Origin: Mortierella sp. BCC40632 | Lineage: Eukaryota > Mortierellomycota > Mortierellomycetes > Mortierellales > Mortierellaceae | Assembly: GCA_011634665.1 (NCBI GenBank) | Contig: WAEK01000009.1 | Coordinates: 2,223,501-2,287,500, forward strand | DNA length: 64,000 nt | Reading direction: 5' to 3' | In this document: positions 45,664 to 58,186 of the stretch, one piece after another | Position numbering within the stretch: the first letter of the stretch is position 1 | Layout: every line of letters begins with the position of its first letter | Position numbers and translations under genes: made by a program | The notes under the pieces: generated by a model | Databases searched by the model: none | Told to the model about the DNA's origin: nothing | What the model saw: only the letters and a program-made list of their open reading frames with translations

Positions 45664-46070
45664 AGTAATAATCATCTTTGCACGACCTAGGGTGTCAACG
45701 TCTCTTGAACCGTCAGAGAACATGCTCGTTAAAGATTGTGCAGGAGAGGGAAGGCGACAGAGGCGCCAAGGTCAGGGAAGAGTCTGTTGCATAGTGCTCT
45801 CCTTCAAATCAGAGTACGAATACATTTTGGTTCAAGCAACACCTCACTTTCAAGCTCTACTTTACCATATCCTTCTGATCCAGTCACGCAGGGCACTCTA
45901 TGAGGAACACTGTTGTATGCATGAAGCGTCGTCGAGGGCCTTCTTAGCCAGGTCCGCGTGATGCTTCACTTCGTGCAATTCAAGAACAGCAGGTCTATGT
46001 CAATCTACTCTGTTCTCAAACTGAGTGTTCGTCCATACTCATTCCCGCCTACAAGTAGCAGGCTGAGTTC
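43640..46070. other. No recognisable gene
   Basis: Short frames without domains; A/T tracts at 43728-43750, 43920-43945 and 45624-45656. Confidence 0.4.
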
Positions 46071-46129
46071 AAGTGTGCGACACTTTCTCATTTAGTATCA
46101 GCTTAAGCGACCCTACATGGATGAGCCTC

Positions 46130-49100
46130 GCACTTGGAGCTTCTTATACGGACTGCAGCAGCCTCTCCGACCTCTTGACTAAACTACAGGTGGGACAACT
46201 GCCGCAAGACAATCTTTCGAATACCAATCCAATGCATGCGTTGCTCATTACGTTATTGTGGAGATTAAAGACCAACATCATCGATTTTGATCCGCAGCTC
46301 TCCACCCCACCGTTTCAGCTTCAGGCTTCATGCCTCTCAGGGAGTACGAGGCGAGAAAATCCCAAGGGCTATTCCCTGAATGACATTTGGGTAATATTAA
46401 GTAATCTCGTTAAAGATCCAGATTCACACGTTCGAAAGGCACGATCCAGGACAAAAGGTTGAATAGGTGGTGCTCTAGCGATATCATGTGGTGCAATGTC
46501 AACTGATGGTTGGGGAACTTAGCGTGGAATCCACCTCTGCGGACATTACATTTGAATGATATCATAACGTTTCTGGAGCTCCACAGGCATGGATTCAAGT
46601 TCGAGACCGTCATGAATGATACAGCCGTCCTCTTCCTTGTCGACAATTATCTGGAGGCTCGTTTAGCTGGTTTTGTCATATCATGTAAGTGGGTCAAGTC
46701 TATGTGGTCAGCGAGAATGGTGTGTTGTCGGTTTTAGTTTTAATCGAGTTTTTTTTTTTTAATGCTCTGTTATCCTGATTAGACTCTGTCCGAACTTGTC
46801 AGTGCAAAGACCGGCTGAGACTTGGGTGCATGCAAATCGACTGGTCGATGATGTCTTTATCAAAGTGTGTGACATGGTGAATGACAGCTTGATGGTTGTC
46901 CATGCAAAGGTAGGCTGCCATAGCCTTGGACGAGCCTGCCTTGGGTTCCATCATCATTCTGAATTTTTACTGACGCTAAGCTTAGTTGGACTGCAAATTT
47001 ATAGGCATGCTATCATTTGAGCCGCTTCAGATCTGTGCATCACAAATTCTTGTCACAGACGTTCAGCAAGCTGGTCATGGCTCGTCTTAAAGTAGATCAA
47101 GCGCCCAAGAACCTTGCAGCAGATCCAACCCAGAAGCAGGCTCAGGTAACTTGTGAGCCGATCGCCTCAGCAAAAAAAAGACTGGTTTGTCTGAAGTGTT
47201 CCAAGGGGGGTTGTTCACTTGACATCTAATTTGCTACTGAATCTTGTCAGACCATTTCTTTACTAGAGAGTAAAGCTGATTGCAACCCCAGAAAGCGATC
47301 AGGACGTGACAGCACAACTGACTCGATATTTAGATTCCGGTGCCTGTGGGGCTTTTGTCTATGGACTTGAGGATGAGAACCAGGATGTCAGAAATGCTAT
47401 TATCAGTAAGGAGTGTCTCCCGTGCTGGAGGTTTGATCGTTGAAGACTGACAAGTACGACCGACGTATACATGGTTCCAACGAATGGATGATTGTCTTTT
47501 CTATCTCTTCTTTTTTTTTTTTTTTTGGGGGTTCTCGACATTGAAATGAGCTAGACTCAATCTGCGAACTGTGCCTTCATAATCCCGAGTTTTCAGTACT
47601 TGCCTTGGACTATCTCGTTGATATGATGACAAGCCTCTTGTATGCATGATAGCTGGAGCTTTGGATAGAATACCACAATTTTTGGCCTTTGACGATTAAT
47701 CGCTCACTATCTTTCTCTACCCCTGACACTTTTATGGGCGAGATTGATTACGTCTGCTTGAACGCCTTAACAAGCCTTTGCAAGATTGGCACCAAGATCC
47801 CTCTTGCCTTTAATGCAGAGCAACTCCAGATTGCCCTTGGAGTGTTGGAGGATGCAGATTGGGATGTCCGCGAATCAACTCATAGGCTGCAAAGGTATCG
47901 CTTATGTTCATCATATTCAAGAAGCATTAGAGTGGAAGAAGAGGAGTCTAATATTGATGGATTGGTCCGAAATATAGGGCGATCACAGTGGCGACCGCAG
48001 ACGGGATGAATTCTTTCCTGGAAAGTATTACATCCAGCATGAGGAGATTTCCCGAGGACCAACTTTCTTTGTCTCAAAGCATAACAGCTGTTGGAGGGAG
48101 GTATGGCCCCTTTGTTGGTAAGTCAATTAATGCTCGATCCAGACTTGAATGTGAACTTGAGTTTTCAAGCATAGTACTCAACCTAGCCTCCGTGTGTTCT
48201 TATGACAATAGAATCTCTAGCTCCAGACATGTTGAGCCTGAACAAGATGTATCTCGCGATAGAAGAGAACGTCGAAGATAAACACTGTAAGCTCCATCTC
48301 CTTGAGTTCATGTCTTTTGGTACCTTGGACTGAGGCTACCAATGCTGATTGCTCCGCTCTTTAATCGAATAGATGACGGGCACCTGATCTTGATTTTTGA
48401 TGCTGCCATTCTCATCCCAAAGACTTTGCAAGCTCCTTCTAAATATTCTTTTATGCATTGCATGTACATGCGAGACAAGTATCCTAACTGCTAATCAGAG
48501 CCTAATGTAAGTACGAACACCTTTATGTTTTGTTTGAAAACATGGGAATCACTAAAAAGGACCTTTAGGTATCTTCGCTTGCTCATTTTTCAATTTGTAT
48601 ATATTTCTCCAAAAAGAAATCCCATGTCTTGGAACACAGCCCCTGCTGGAATTAGCTACAGCCTTGACAATGACTATTGTTACACAGGTGGTGAAATGGA
48701 TGTTGACAACAAGGCGCTTTCCAATATCGTCTCATCAGCCTACGAAACAGTAATCGGGGCAATGCGTGTTCAGATTGAGGAGGATGTAGAGTCATTTTAT
48801 GAGAGGGCGTTACAATATCTGGATCGCCTAATTGCCCTCTCTAGGAAAGTATGTTCCGGCGATCTTCGCGATAACCAAGCCCGGAATGCGCGTTTTGGGT
48901 TCAACAGCATCCATCGGACCATTCTTTCGCGGCAGAGCATGGCTTCCCAGAGGGATAAAAGATATCGTGGATGTGCATTCGAGACAGGGCCGCAATTCAA
49001 AGTTTGCAAGCATTTATGTTGAGTGCTGTGATCTCTTGTTGTAGACCCATGGGTGCTATCGATCACCATTGTTCATCATGGTTGGGCCAGTTCTCTCAGC

Positions 49101-49956
49101 TCAGCTTTACAGGCTGTCGTATTACATGGATCACAACTTTATTGGTTGGATCCGAAGACGAGAGTTGGAGTGAGCTTTTCCCACTTGCTAGCTTACTTGG
49201 TCTGGTTCTTTGGTATAACCCAAAAGGAGTTGACAGCTGCACAAGATATGGGAGCTTCTTCATCAGAGAACGACGTGTCAGCAGCAATATCGGTACCGTC
49301 CTCGATTGGAATGATTAGGCTTTGACAAGAGAGTATCTTCGGTCAACGCTTTAGCATGCTATCAAGCGGGTGATTGACCTGCGACTGCAGATGGATCAGC
49401 CGGACAACATCCAGCAACAAATAGAGATTCGCTGTGTTGCCTTAGCGACGCTCGTGTGACTCCTGTTCGTGCCTACAATTCACCGATCTCTTTGGAGATT
49501 GTCAAGTTGATATCCAATTTTGCGGTAAGACCTCTTACCAAGCGTCTGCAATACCTTGTGTCAACGTTGTGTGCCATTTTGCACTTACTAACGACTCTGA
49601 CCCGTCTACAAATAGAGCTTTTCACCTACGGAGATCAACTTCAGAAAGCTGAATTTGAAGAGAGTCGGTTCACAAGTGACACGGCCAACACTCAATTGGG
49701 ACGCGCCTCTGGACATTCATCTCTCATGCCCATTCATGATTCCAGTAGAGGATATAATTCATCATGTGGGGATACAAGGAGAATTGCTGTCCAAGTAACC
49801 TTCCCAGGAGATATTGTCCGCCATTACTATCCCCCGGTGGACCATTTCATCGCAATCGACGAGGATAGCAATGACGACTTCAAGGACAGGAGTGACAATG
49901 AATGTGAAAATGAAAGGGAGGTGAACATTGTTGGACTTCGAGTGGTTGGTAAATGA
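46130..49956 (+). pseudogene. Integrator complex subunit 4-like gene, probably damaged
   Basis: A chain of plus-strand blocks in order matches INTS4, the HEAT-repeat scaffold of the Integrator cleavage module that acts on Pol II transcripts: 46130-46450 (LKTNIIDFDP, VKDPDSHVRKA), 46549-46690, 46800-46985 (RLVDDVFIKVCDMVNDS, EFLLTLS), 47265-47410 (SGACGAFVYGLEDENQDVR, the clearest block), 47550-47640 (DSICELCLHNPEF), 47710-47925 (EQLQIALGVLEDADWDVRES), 47985-48130, 48190-48285, 48372-48495 (ILIFDAA), 49050-49260 and a C-terminal beta block 49600-49900 (VQVTFPGDIVRHYYPPVDHF). Several gaps between blocks look like introns, but stops and frame changes near 46450, 49465 and 49780 are not explained by splicing, so decay or sequence error is likely. 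The 5' end is undefined. Confidence 0.65.
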
Positions 49957-50259
49957 ATCAAGAAGAGTCTGGAGAGACAGTGGATGGGGTAGAAAGTTCT
50001 CAGGCGGGCGCAAGAGATGCTTTGGGAGGTCTTTCACTGGAAACCCCCTTCAATGGGAGCAACGCTATTATGCCACGCACATGAACGCATCGTCTTTGAA
50101 CGTCCATTGAGGTATTTAACGAAGCATCATAGGGAACATCGACTCTTACTCCTATACGTGTCACGCTTCCAAGAGCCCTTCGGCTGGATCTCGTTGGACA
50201 TGGCGAGTTTATTTGTCAGTTCGCCGAAGGGAATGCGCAACAAGGTCGTTACCTAGATT

Positions 50260-52220
50260 CAACCATGCAGCAACAGAGCCTTCTGCTACCGCACCATCAA
50301 TTCCAGCTGCAGGAACCGAGACGGAGGCCGGATCCCTGTTGCCTCAACATACATAAAGTACGTAAACATGTCACAAGGTGTTGCATTTTTCGTCTTTTGC
50401 TGAGCTGTGTTTGATGTGTAAAATACTCTCAATGAAGGGCTCCGGGCAGTGGTCGATCGATTAAACTTATTAGCGTGTTTCCGTCTTGCTCCTGCATTGT
50501 ACAACCCTTGCACTTGATAAAAAAAAAAAAAAAAAAAATAAGAGAGGACATTTGGGCGAGTGGGGGTCCTATCAGTGCTCATTATTGTCAGGCAGCTTGC
50601 TTCCCGGAATGCACCGGCCTACCAAGACTTAGGAACGAGTGGGATTAGAAAACTCCAAACATGCAGAAAGAGAGGATGTTCCATTCCTCGCCTTAGAAAA
50701 AAAAAAAAAAAAAAAAAAAAAAGAGTTATGCTTTGTCCACGCCGAGCAAGACGACCTTTTGTGCAGCAATAGGCGCGTCCTCCAATACCCAAAGTTGACT
50801 CCCTCCCTCTTCCACATTTCCACCCTTCCACCTTTCCACCCCTACTCCTCCTCTCTCAGAGACTCTCTCTCCTTGCCAAAAAAAAAAATATATTCAAACA
50901 GATTCTCCCATACACCTGCCTTTCCGCTCGCCCTTGGCCCAGCCTGCTGACCTTGCGTCCAGGTCAAGGCTCCTACTATCTCAACTGATAGGCCTCCAAC
51001 CCCTTCATGGTTTCGACTATCTCAAGCTTCGTGACTCCACCATCACTTAGCAATATCTATTTCAGTGCACCGTTCAACAAATGCTGATCCAGACAGTGAC
51101 GGATAACAATAGGAGAAATCATCGTCATCAATCAAGCATGATCAGGAAGCTGGAGGAAGCTAAAGAATGAACCATGGGGCAGGTGCGAGGATTCAATGTC
51201 AGTCAGTGTAAATTACCACTATCAAGCTTACTCTCACCAGGCATTCCTCTGAACGCTTTTTCGACTAGGCCATCAATACTTGGTCGTCATTGACCAAATC
51301 AAAAAAGCAGGACGACACACCTGGCCGGCACACACGACATGCTTTTTGAAGAGCTCTGTTCTTGTAGCTAACCTGCTGAGTAAGACAGTAAGCACAAGAG
51401 ACACAGGAGACTTAAGAGACACAGCAGAAAGAGTAGAAAGGGGCGATTGGACACTAAGATGGTGAGGAAAAAGAGATCTACTCTCTGGTGTTGAAGGCCA
51501 TTGGGGGTCTTTTGCGGGTCTTTGAGGGTCGTTTGAGTGGACTCGTCCTCCAGAGGAGAAGAGGTTTGATGAAATGGGGAACTAGCATCTAGTGTTGAGG
51601 GTTCCTAGAGGGGATCATTTGAAGGAAGTTTGAGGGGATTCACCCTACTAAAAGTGGAAGAAGTGAAAAGATGACAGAGTTGAGGAAAGGAGGTTTAGGA
51701 AATTGGAAGACAGAGAAGGTTGGATCGCCTTTACGCATCACTTTTTTTCCCCCTAGGTCAAGAAAACGCAGCTTGGCGCATTATGGCAAGGTTCGAGGAC
51801 ATTGCTAGAGACGTGTAGGTAAACCGTTTCATCAGACAAGCAAAAGGTCGGAATGAGTCTCTGGAAGCATATTTGTACGAACATTCGAACGAACATCTAA
51901 TCCAACATCTGGATGAACATCAGGGTGAACTAACGAGGGGAATTAAAATAAGTTCGAGATGGAGACAATTGGAGAGAGAACCACTGAGCGGAAGCGGAGA
52001 AAATAGATGAAAAAAAATGGTGGTACAATTGAAAAGAGGTAGGCTCCTGTGATCTCTTGCTGTCGACTCTCAAGAATTAGGTCAAAGTCGCAAACCTGAC
52101 AGCCTCAAGAAAAGAAAATAAGGGGATGGAGGGCGTAAGGTTGGAAGGCAAGGATGTAGGCCAGGTCAGCTCAAAGGGCTGAAAACAAAATAATGTGTGA
52201 GAACATTTATCTTTCACCGT
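50260..52220. other. No recognisable gene
   Basis: Two A tracts (50519-50538, 50697-50722) and G/A-rich unstructured sequence. Confidence 0.45.
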
Positions 52221-52221
52221 A

Positions 52222-52485
52222 TGTGCACTGTGATGTGATTGAACTTACCTCGAGGGGACACCTCGACAGGGAATAATAAAGCATCGAAAGGGTCATCAAG
52301 GGGAAGAAGGAGTCGGTGAGAAAAAGACATGCCTGGCCACTTGGCCCAGGGACGTTGGGTTTTTTATTCATGCCTCCTGAGAGACAGGAAGCTAACTCTA
52401 ATGTAAGTACTGTGAGGCGCACGTGCCTCAGGCACTGCTCCTCTAGCATAGGCTGCTCGCCATAGATCCCAAGACGAACATGCAC
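52222..52485 (-). mobile_element. 250-bp element, copy 2, with target duplication
   Basis: Minus-strand copy, 52229-52478, again exactly 250 bp and nearly identical to copies 1 and 3. The flanks are TGTGCAC (52222-52228) and CATGCAC (52479-52485), matching at five of seven bases, so this is probably an older or mutated duplication. It lies in non-coding sequence. Confidence 0.8.
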
Positions 52486-53039
52486 CTTACCCACGCCTAC
52501 CTTATCTGCTCTTGCATTAGACGCAAATACGCATGCTCGCTGTGTCTGTTATGCATGGCCAGTTTTCAGCAGGCACTCAAACAGCGCACCTGTTGTGTCG
52601 ATTGATATCAACCGATGTGTTTTTGATTGGATGGCATGATGGACGACAATAGAGAACTTTGTGAATGTGTGTTGTACAACTAATGAATACGGTAGGCAGA
52701 AAAAAGTGATGCTAAGGAGAAAACAAGGCTAAATCTGAGTTTGAAGAGTAAGGCTGAAATACCAAGCGCGAAGGTTATCCAGAGTTGTTTGCTGAATGCT
52801 TTGTGCGACACTGCAATTCAGTAATTCGGGAGGCGAGGTAAGTTTGCTGCTGTGCTCAGAAGTCAACCCGTGGCATACCCTGGCCAGTCTGTGAAAAGTT
52901 GGAACGGGTACCGGGGACCAAATTCAGGGAAATAAAACAAAAAAATACCTAGATAGTATAAAAAAAAAACACTTAAGCATATGTAGAGCCCGACCTAGAG
53001 AATATTTGGAGAAAGGTATCATTGGACTGACACCATGTA

Positions 53040-54653
53040 AAGTGAATCCATAGATCGATCAATGATTTTTTTAGAAATGCATTCTGGCAGATTGCTCATT
53101 CGTCTATGATGCATCCCAACTGGAGACCACCGTGGGAAAATAAGTCAGCCACTTATCTATGTCCTGCTTCAGTTGCACAGACCTGCAGTAGGGAAGACTT
53201 GATGTATTTTTTTTTTATTTCACTTGTCACATTGAGCCATCACTGGATTCATGGATCCTCATCGGATGATTGCTTCTCCATGGAGGGTCAGTATTTTGTG
53301 TGTCCTCCTTTGCTACGTAGCACAGCCTCAATGCGCCGAGGCATGCTCTCATACAATTTATGGATCAACTCTGGCGAGAGTTTTACCCATTCGTCTTGGA
53401 CTCGTTCCCAGAGCTCATTCAAGTCATTCGGCTCATTGTCGTACTGATTGAGGCGACGCTTGAGGATACTCCAGACGTGTTCAATGATGTTGAGGTCCGG
53501 GGATTTCGCTGGCCACTTCACAACTCTAAACTCCTGTTCTGCAAACCATCTCTTTACTATGTTTGCCATATTGCACTTTGGAGTTGTCCTGTTGGAAGAT
53601 GGAGTCTGCTGGGTCCATGCCGGCCCATTCGAATGAGCTGGTAACATAATCCTGGAGAACCTGGAGGTACATTTCCGGAATTATTCCCTACTTCGATCCA
53701 GCAGAGGTCGCCTGGGGAATTGTAAGTGATGCATCCCCAGATCATCATCTTGCCTCCGCCACCTTGTGGAGTTCGACGGACCTGCTGACGCGAAAGCTTC
53801 CTGTGTTCAAGGTCGCTGTAGTAGAACTGTCTGCCAATGTTCCCACGCGGCTGTTCATGCTCTCATCGGAGAACATTACTTTCTTCCATTCTTCGACAGT
53901 CCAGTCTTTGTGCGCTTTTGCAAATTCATACCTCTCGTGAATGTGATTGGGGAAGAGATCAGGTCGTTTCTGCTTGACAGATGCTTTTGATGCCTCTCTT
54001 ACGTAGATTGGTCCGCACAGTCTCAATCTGGACATGCACTCCATCTCGCTCCTGAATGAACCGCTGAGCTTGACGAAGTGTTTCCATTTTGCCAGTTTTG
54101 AAATTGCGGGCAACAAGGACCATCGTTCTCTCTGGAATCTTAGATTGAGGACCTGGTTTTGATGGAGGAACGTTTTCTTGAATACCTTTACGAATGTTGA
54201 CAGCGGTCCCCATGGAACATCAAGGGCACTTGCCACTTGTCTAACTGATTTCCCTTGCATCAGCAGATCTTTGACCGATTCTTTTTCTCAGGAGAGAGGT
54301 GCTTTGGGGGGCCTTCGAGTTCGCTCCAATGGCTGCTGATTGTGGTTCAAAAGACTGGGGAGAGAAGAATATTCAAGCTGGGTGAATGATTGGTTAGGGG
54401 AAAAAAAGACATGCAATAGAGAGATGTCTCAGCCTTTCTACTTTTCCAGCGTTTGATCAATGTGACTTCTCTGCTACATCAGGTAAACTATTGATGTATA
54501 GCTCTACTAAAGGAGATGGAGAGCAATCAGTTTAAAGTTGAAGGATCACCCATTCTCCCATGAGAGTTCCCCATTGGAATGCATCATAGACGAATGAGCA
54601 ATCTGCCAGAATGCATTTCTAAAAAAATCATTGATCGATCTATGGATTCACTT
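53040..54653 (-). mobile_element. Tc1/mariner element with about 78-bp inverted repeats
   Basis: Bounded by TA on both sides (53038-53039 and 54654-54655). The left end from AAGTGAATCCATAGATCGAT runs about 78 bp and recurs inverted at the right end (about 54576-54653) with few mismatches, including the GCATTCTGGCAGATTGCTCA block. The interior encodes the decayed transposase on the minus strand. Confidence 0.92.
53288..54260 (-). pseudogene. Tc1-type DD34E transposase, frameshifted
   Basis: N-terminal helix-turn-helix (GKSVRQVASALDVPWG), then KPGPQSKIPERT and a second helix-turn-helix region in another frame, catalytic D in KKVMFSDES, MIWGCITY, second D in IFQQDN, and third E in SPDLNIIEHVW. 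The spacing from the second to the third acid is 34 residues, that of the Tc1 group. At least three frame changes (about 53990, 54200 and between IFQQDN and NIVKRWF near 53580) show it is inactive. It would bind the inverted repeats and cut at TA. Confidence 0.88.
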
Positions 54654-55444
54654 TAGGAACGAGTCAAGTGAGAGTACAAACACAATATTCTTATGGTTGG
54701 GCAGCACAATATTTGATTAAAGATATTTGTGTGAAAATACACTCTCCAAGGAAAGTATGTGGCAGTGAACGGTCATAAATATGACTCTTGCAATTGGAGG
54801 CGCACAGCACATCGTTGGTAAAATAGTGCGGCAGCAGCACAGTAGCGTGGGACGCTTCAAAGCTGCCTGGTTTGTCTCTTTGGAACTTTCTAGCTTAAAG
54901 AGTAGGTGGCAAACAGCAATGGAGTTTTGGCGCGCAGTCTTCAGTCTGCAGTGTGGGGCAAGGTGGTTAGTGATGTCTGAATTAGGATGTTTGGGCAAAT
55001 CGGAGGGAATGGTACTGTCCGTGACAGCCTAATAGAGAGGTTCGGCGAAGCTTAGACTGGAGAGTTGAGACAGGGAAAGAGGAGGGGTTCACAAAAACAG
55101 ACTGAGATAACAAAGATAGACTTAAGGTGAGATATTTCATCCGTCCGGCCTCCAGACCATCGTAACTGCTCTACTAATCACAAGCTCAATGACCTTGTGA
55201 TACTTTTTTTTCTCGCGGTCAAGACACATCAATTTGGGGCTAGACAAAAAGTAAATTTAAACAGAGTTGGAGTAAAATAATCTCATCATCAAAACCATTC
55301 CTCACATTCCTATACATCCACTCGATAACCCAACACCATCAGAGTCCCATTTTTATGAATCAACAGGAAACCAGTAGGTCTGCCATGGTAGATTAAATAA
55401 CGCAATTGCCGATTTATATAGGACTACTTGTATTGAAGTAACTA

Positions 55445-55741
55445 ATGTTTTGCTCGACACGGATTTCGCTACTAGATCATCCTGACCTAGTTGTTGAGGA
55501 TGTAGTTAAAGAGCTGAATGGTTGCTCCTCATGGATCGATATGGCCGCCGACATGGTTTGGGTGATGACACCAGGCTCATTTAACTCTGAGGATTATGGT
55601 CAAGCAATACTGAATGGAAAGGCTGAGGAATTTGTCAAGAGTAACTACACCTTTTGCTGTCCAAACTCACAACTCGGCAACAAGAAGACATGGACCTACC
55701 GAGAAGCAAAAAACATGTCCGCTACAGCAGAGAGTAAATAG
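55445..55741 (+). CDS. Unrecognised 98-residue ORF
   Basis: ATG frame with acidic balanced composition (PDLVVEDVVKELNG, WVMTPGSFNSEDYG) ending at TAG 55741. It has protein-like composition but no domain, signal peptide or partner exon that I recognise. It could be a fragment of a larger decayed gene. Confidence 0.3.
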   Translation: MFCSTRISLLDHPDLVVEDVVKELNGCSSWIDMAADMVWVMTPGSFNSEDYGQAILNGKAEEFVKSNYTFCCPNSQLGNKKTWTYREAKNMSATAESK

Positions 55742-55749
55742 GCGATGCT

Positions 55750-57760
55750 TCTAGTTCACAGTTCGATTCTATAACCAATGTCGAGGGCAAGAAGGTCACC
55801 ATCCTATGCAAATAAAAAGCACGGTATCTGGGGGGCATACCACGACAAATGGCCAGACCTGCTAATAAGTTTCCTATCATGCGATACTCTCGGGGCAACT
55901 TTTTTTTTTTTTTTTTTTTAGGGCAAAGTGTTTTCTATTGGATTTGCTACTCCAGCACTTCATTCTTCCTCCTCCTGTACAAAAAAAACATTGACTCTTT
56001 TTTTCTTTCGTATTTACATTGATCTGTGTTCATTTCCATTTCCACCATGCCAACCATTTCCGTTACCAGAGCGCGGGCCACTGACAGACTGCTGTCAGCT
56101 CTGAGAACGCGGTCAAAGACTGCAGGCAGCCAGTCAACACAGTGAGCCCGCTCAATTCGACAGAACCAAAAACCAAGAGAAAAACATTTTCTCGAGTTGC
56201 TCTTGCCGTCACCCCTCCTTCCCCTCTTCTCCACTTTCGCCTTCTCTCTCATCTTTTCCGCAACTGAACCCTCCTTCACCTTTCCTACAACCTCCTCCTC
56301 CTCTCCCACCCCTGCCGCCTGCCTTTCCTTCGCCTCTCCCACTGCCACCTCCTTCTCCTCTTTCACACTCGTTGTCGGCACCTAAAGAGGCAAACGCACC
56401 AATTGCACTAGGCGTTTTCAGCTAGGACAAGAGGTAATCTATATAATTACGCACATAACTGAAACAGCCTAAAAAGGTATGGATACCCAAGGAAGTGAAA
56501 GAATTAAGATGCCCCTTCTGAATCGACCCCATGTCCTCATCGAAGTGAATGACCAAGTGCTCCTTTGAAAATGAGTTAGATCCATCCATTTAAATGTCGT
56601 TTTTCATTCATGAACCCTTGAGAAAAACTTGAAAACATAATCGTATCCTTATTGCATGTGGGGTAGACTTTTTATTTTATTTTTTATACATCCTAAAGTG
56701 GTATCACAGACTTAAGAAGGGTTCCTTTTACCGAGTGGTCGGGTCCTCTCAAACGTCTCTAATCAATTACTCAGAAACCTACTAAAGGACCATAGACAAG
56801 GCCCACCTCTCACTTGCCCTGGACTCATGTACGCTCATCATTTCATGAGAGAAGACCAGCTTATCTCATTCTGTAGGTTTTGTTCTTGCTCCTCAGTAAA
56901 AGAGGGCCATGCATCGCATGCCATCATAGCCTTGCAAAAGCACAAAAGGGCGAGGGGATCTGTCTATATGAGGAAACTCCACTCCATATCGATCAGAAAT
57001 CTTCCCACGAGTAGTCCCTTGGCTGTGCTGTTGTAACAAGGCACGTTCAATAAAGTGAGGTGAGGGTCGGGGACAAGGACAGGGAACAGAGACTGGACAG
57101 GGAAAAGAGATTGGACAGGAACGGGGACTGAGAGGTGAGTTATGAACTGATGTTTATTGTAGGTGGGGAAAGGCGGATTAAATACTAATGTAATTCTAAT
57201 GTGAGCTGACCGGGGCCCCAGGTAATACTTGAAGTCCAGATTGGCGCTAACCAATCTAGGCACACGTGATCCAGAAATACTCAAAGAGACGCGTGTAGTC
57301 AGCGTACTCTTTGACAGCTGTATTCAGAGACAGGTCATGGTACTCCACGTGAGGTATACTTCACTTTTTTTTTTTTTTTTTTTTTTTTTCATTCAACATA
57401 AAGAAATGATACCAGTCATTCTTCCGGCGCATTGATAAGAGAACTGAGGCGAGTGTGTGTGTGAGAGAGGCATCTGAAAGACCAAAGAGGCGTGTCGTCT
57501 TCATTTCACTCTCAATTGAACCACTTTCATTTCAACATTTTCCTTGAGCAGAGTCTGTTGTGCTCACCACTGACCTCCTACTATTGCAGGAGGCGCTTGC
57601 ATGTGGCTCCTCAAAGGTACAGTCGTGGGTGAGTATGTTATTTTTTGTAGAGTCGAATGTAGTAGTTGCAGCTGTAAGGTGAAAAGTGGTGATAGAAATT
57701 GAGTGGAGTTGTTGTAACAGAGAGACTGGGAACAGCTCCGAGAAAGAGGTTGCTGTAGTA
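55750..57760. other. No recognisable gene
   Basis: Low-complexity Pro/Ser-coding pyrimidine stretch at 56200-56380, T tracts at 55900-55919 and 57364-57389, and a GGACAGGGA-type direct repeat near 57075-57125. No gene is supported. Confidence 0.45.
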
Positions 57761-57762
57761 AT

Positions 57763-58021
57763 TAGTGTTTCCCATGAGTCGAGTTGAGTTGAGTTGGAGG
57801 TTCGACTCAACTCAACTCATGCACACATGAGTTGGGAAAAATCTGAACCCAACTCAACTCATGAGTCGAAAAGTTTGAACTCAACTCAACTCATGAGTTG
57901 AGTTGAGTTGAGTCCGTGAGTTGATGAGTTGAGTTGAGTTGAGTCCGTGAGTTGATGAGTTGAGTTGAGTTGAGTCCGTGAGTTGATGAGTTGAGTTGAT
58001 GAGTTGAGTTGAAGAACACTA
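57763..58021. mobile_element. GAGTT-repeat miniature hAT element, third copy
   Basis: Starts TAGTGTTTCCCATGAG at 57763 and ends GAAGAACACTA at 58021, the same two termini as the 5.5-kb copy in opposite orientation. The interior is GAGTT/ACTCA pentamers with GTCCGTGAGTTGAT units repeated three times. The flanking 8-mers (GTAGTAAT and GTGGGAAC) match at only five positions, so the target duplication is eroded or absent. Confidence 0.8.
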
Positions 58022-58186
58022 GTGGGAACGCGCTCATTCAAGTTGCAATTGCCAAGGGAACTCTCTCGCCTCCACCCAGTATTCCATGTATCCTTGCTAG
58101 AGCCTGCCTTACCGTGAGAACACTATCGAAGGACGACTAGTCCCTCCGCCGCCGCCTGTCGAGATTGATTTTTTTTTTTTTTTTTT

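Larger units (their letters stand above)
3691..58186. repeat. Dispersed A/T homopolymer tracts
   Basis: At least twenty tracts of about 18-40 bases, for example near 3691, 4770, 9258, 15575, 23938, 28340, 30017, 33910, 40344, 42297, 43728, 45624, 50697, 57364 and 58169. Two (15575, 58169) are clearly LINE tails; most have no retroelement attached that I can see. Confidence 0.85.

Noticed and set aside
56197..56385. Pro/Ser-rich ORF
   Set aside because: Low-complexity pyrimidine stretch, open on both strands, no supporting signal.
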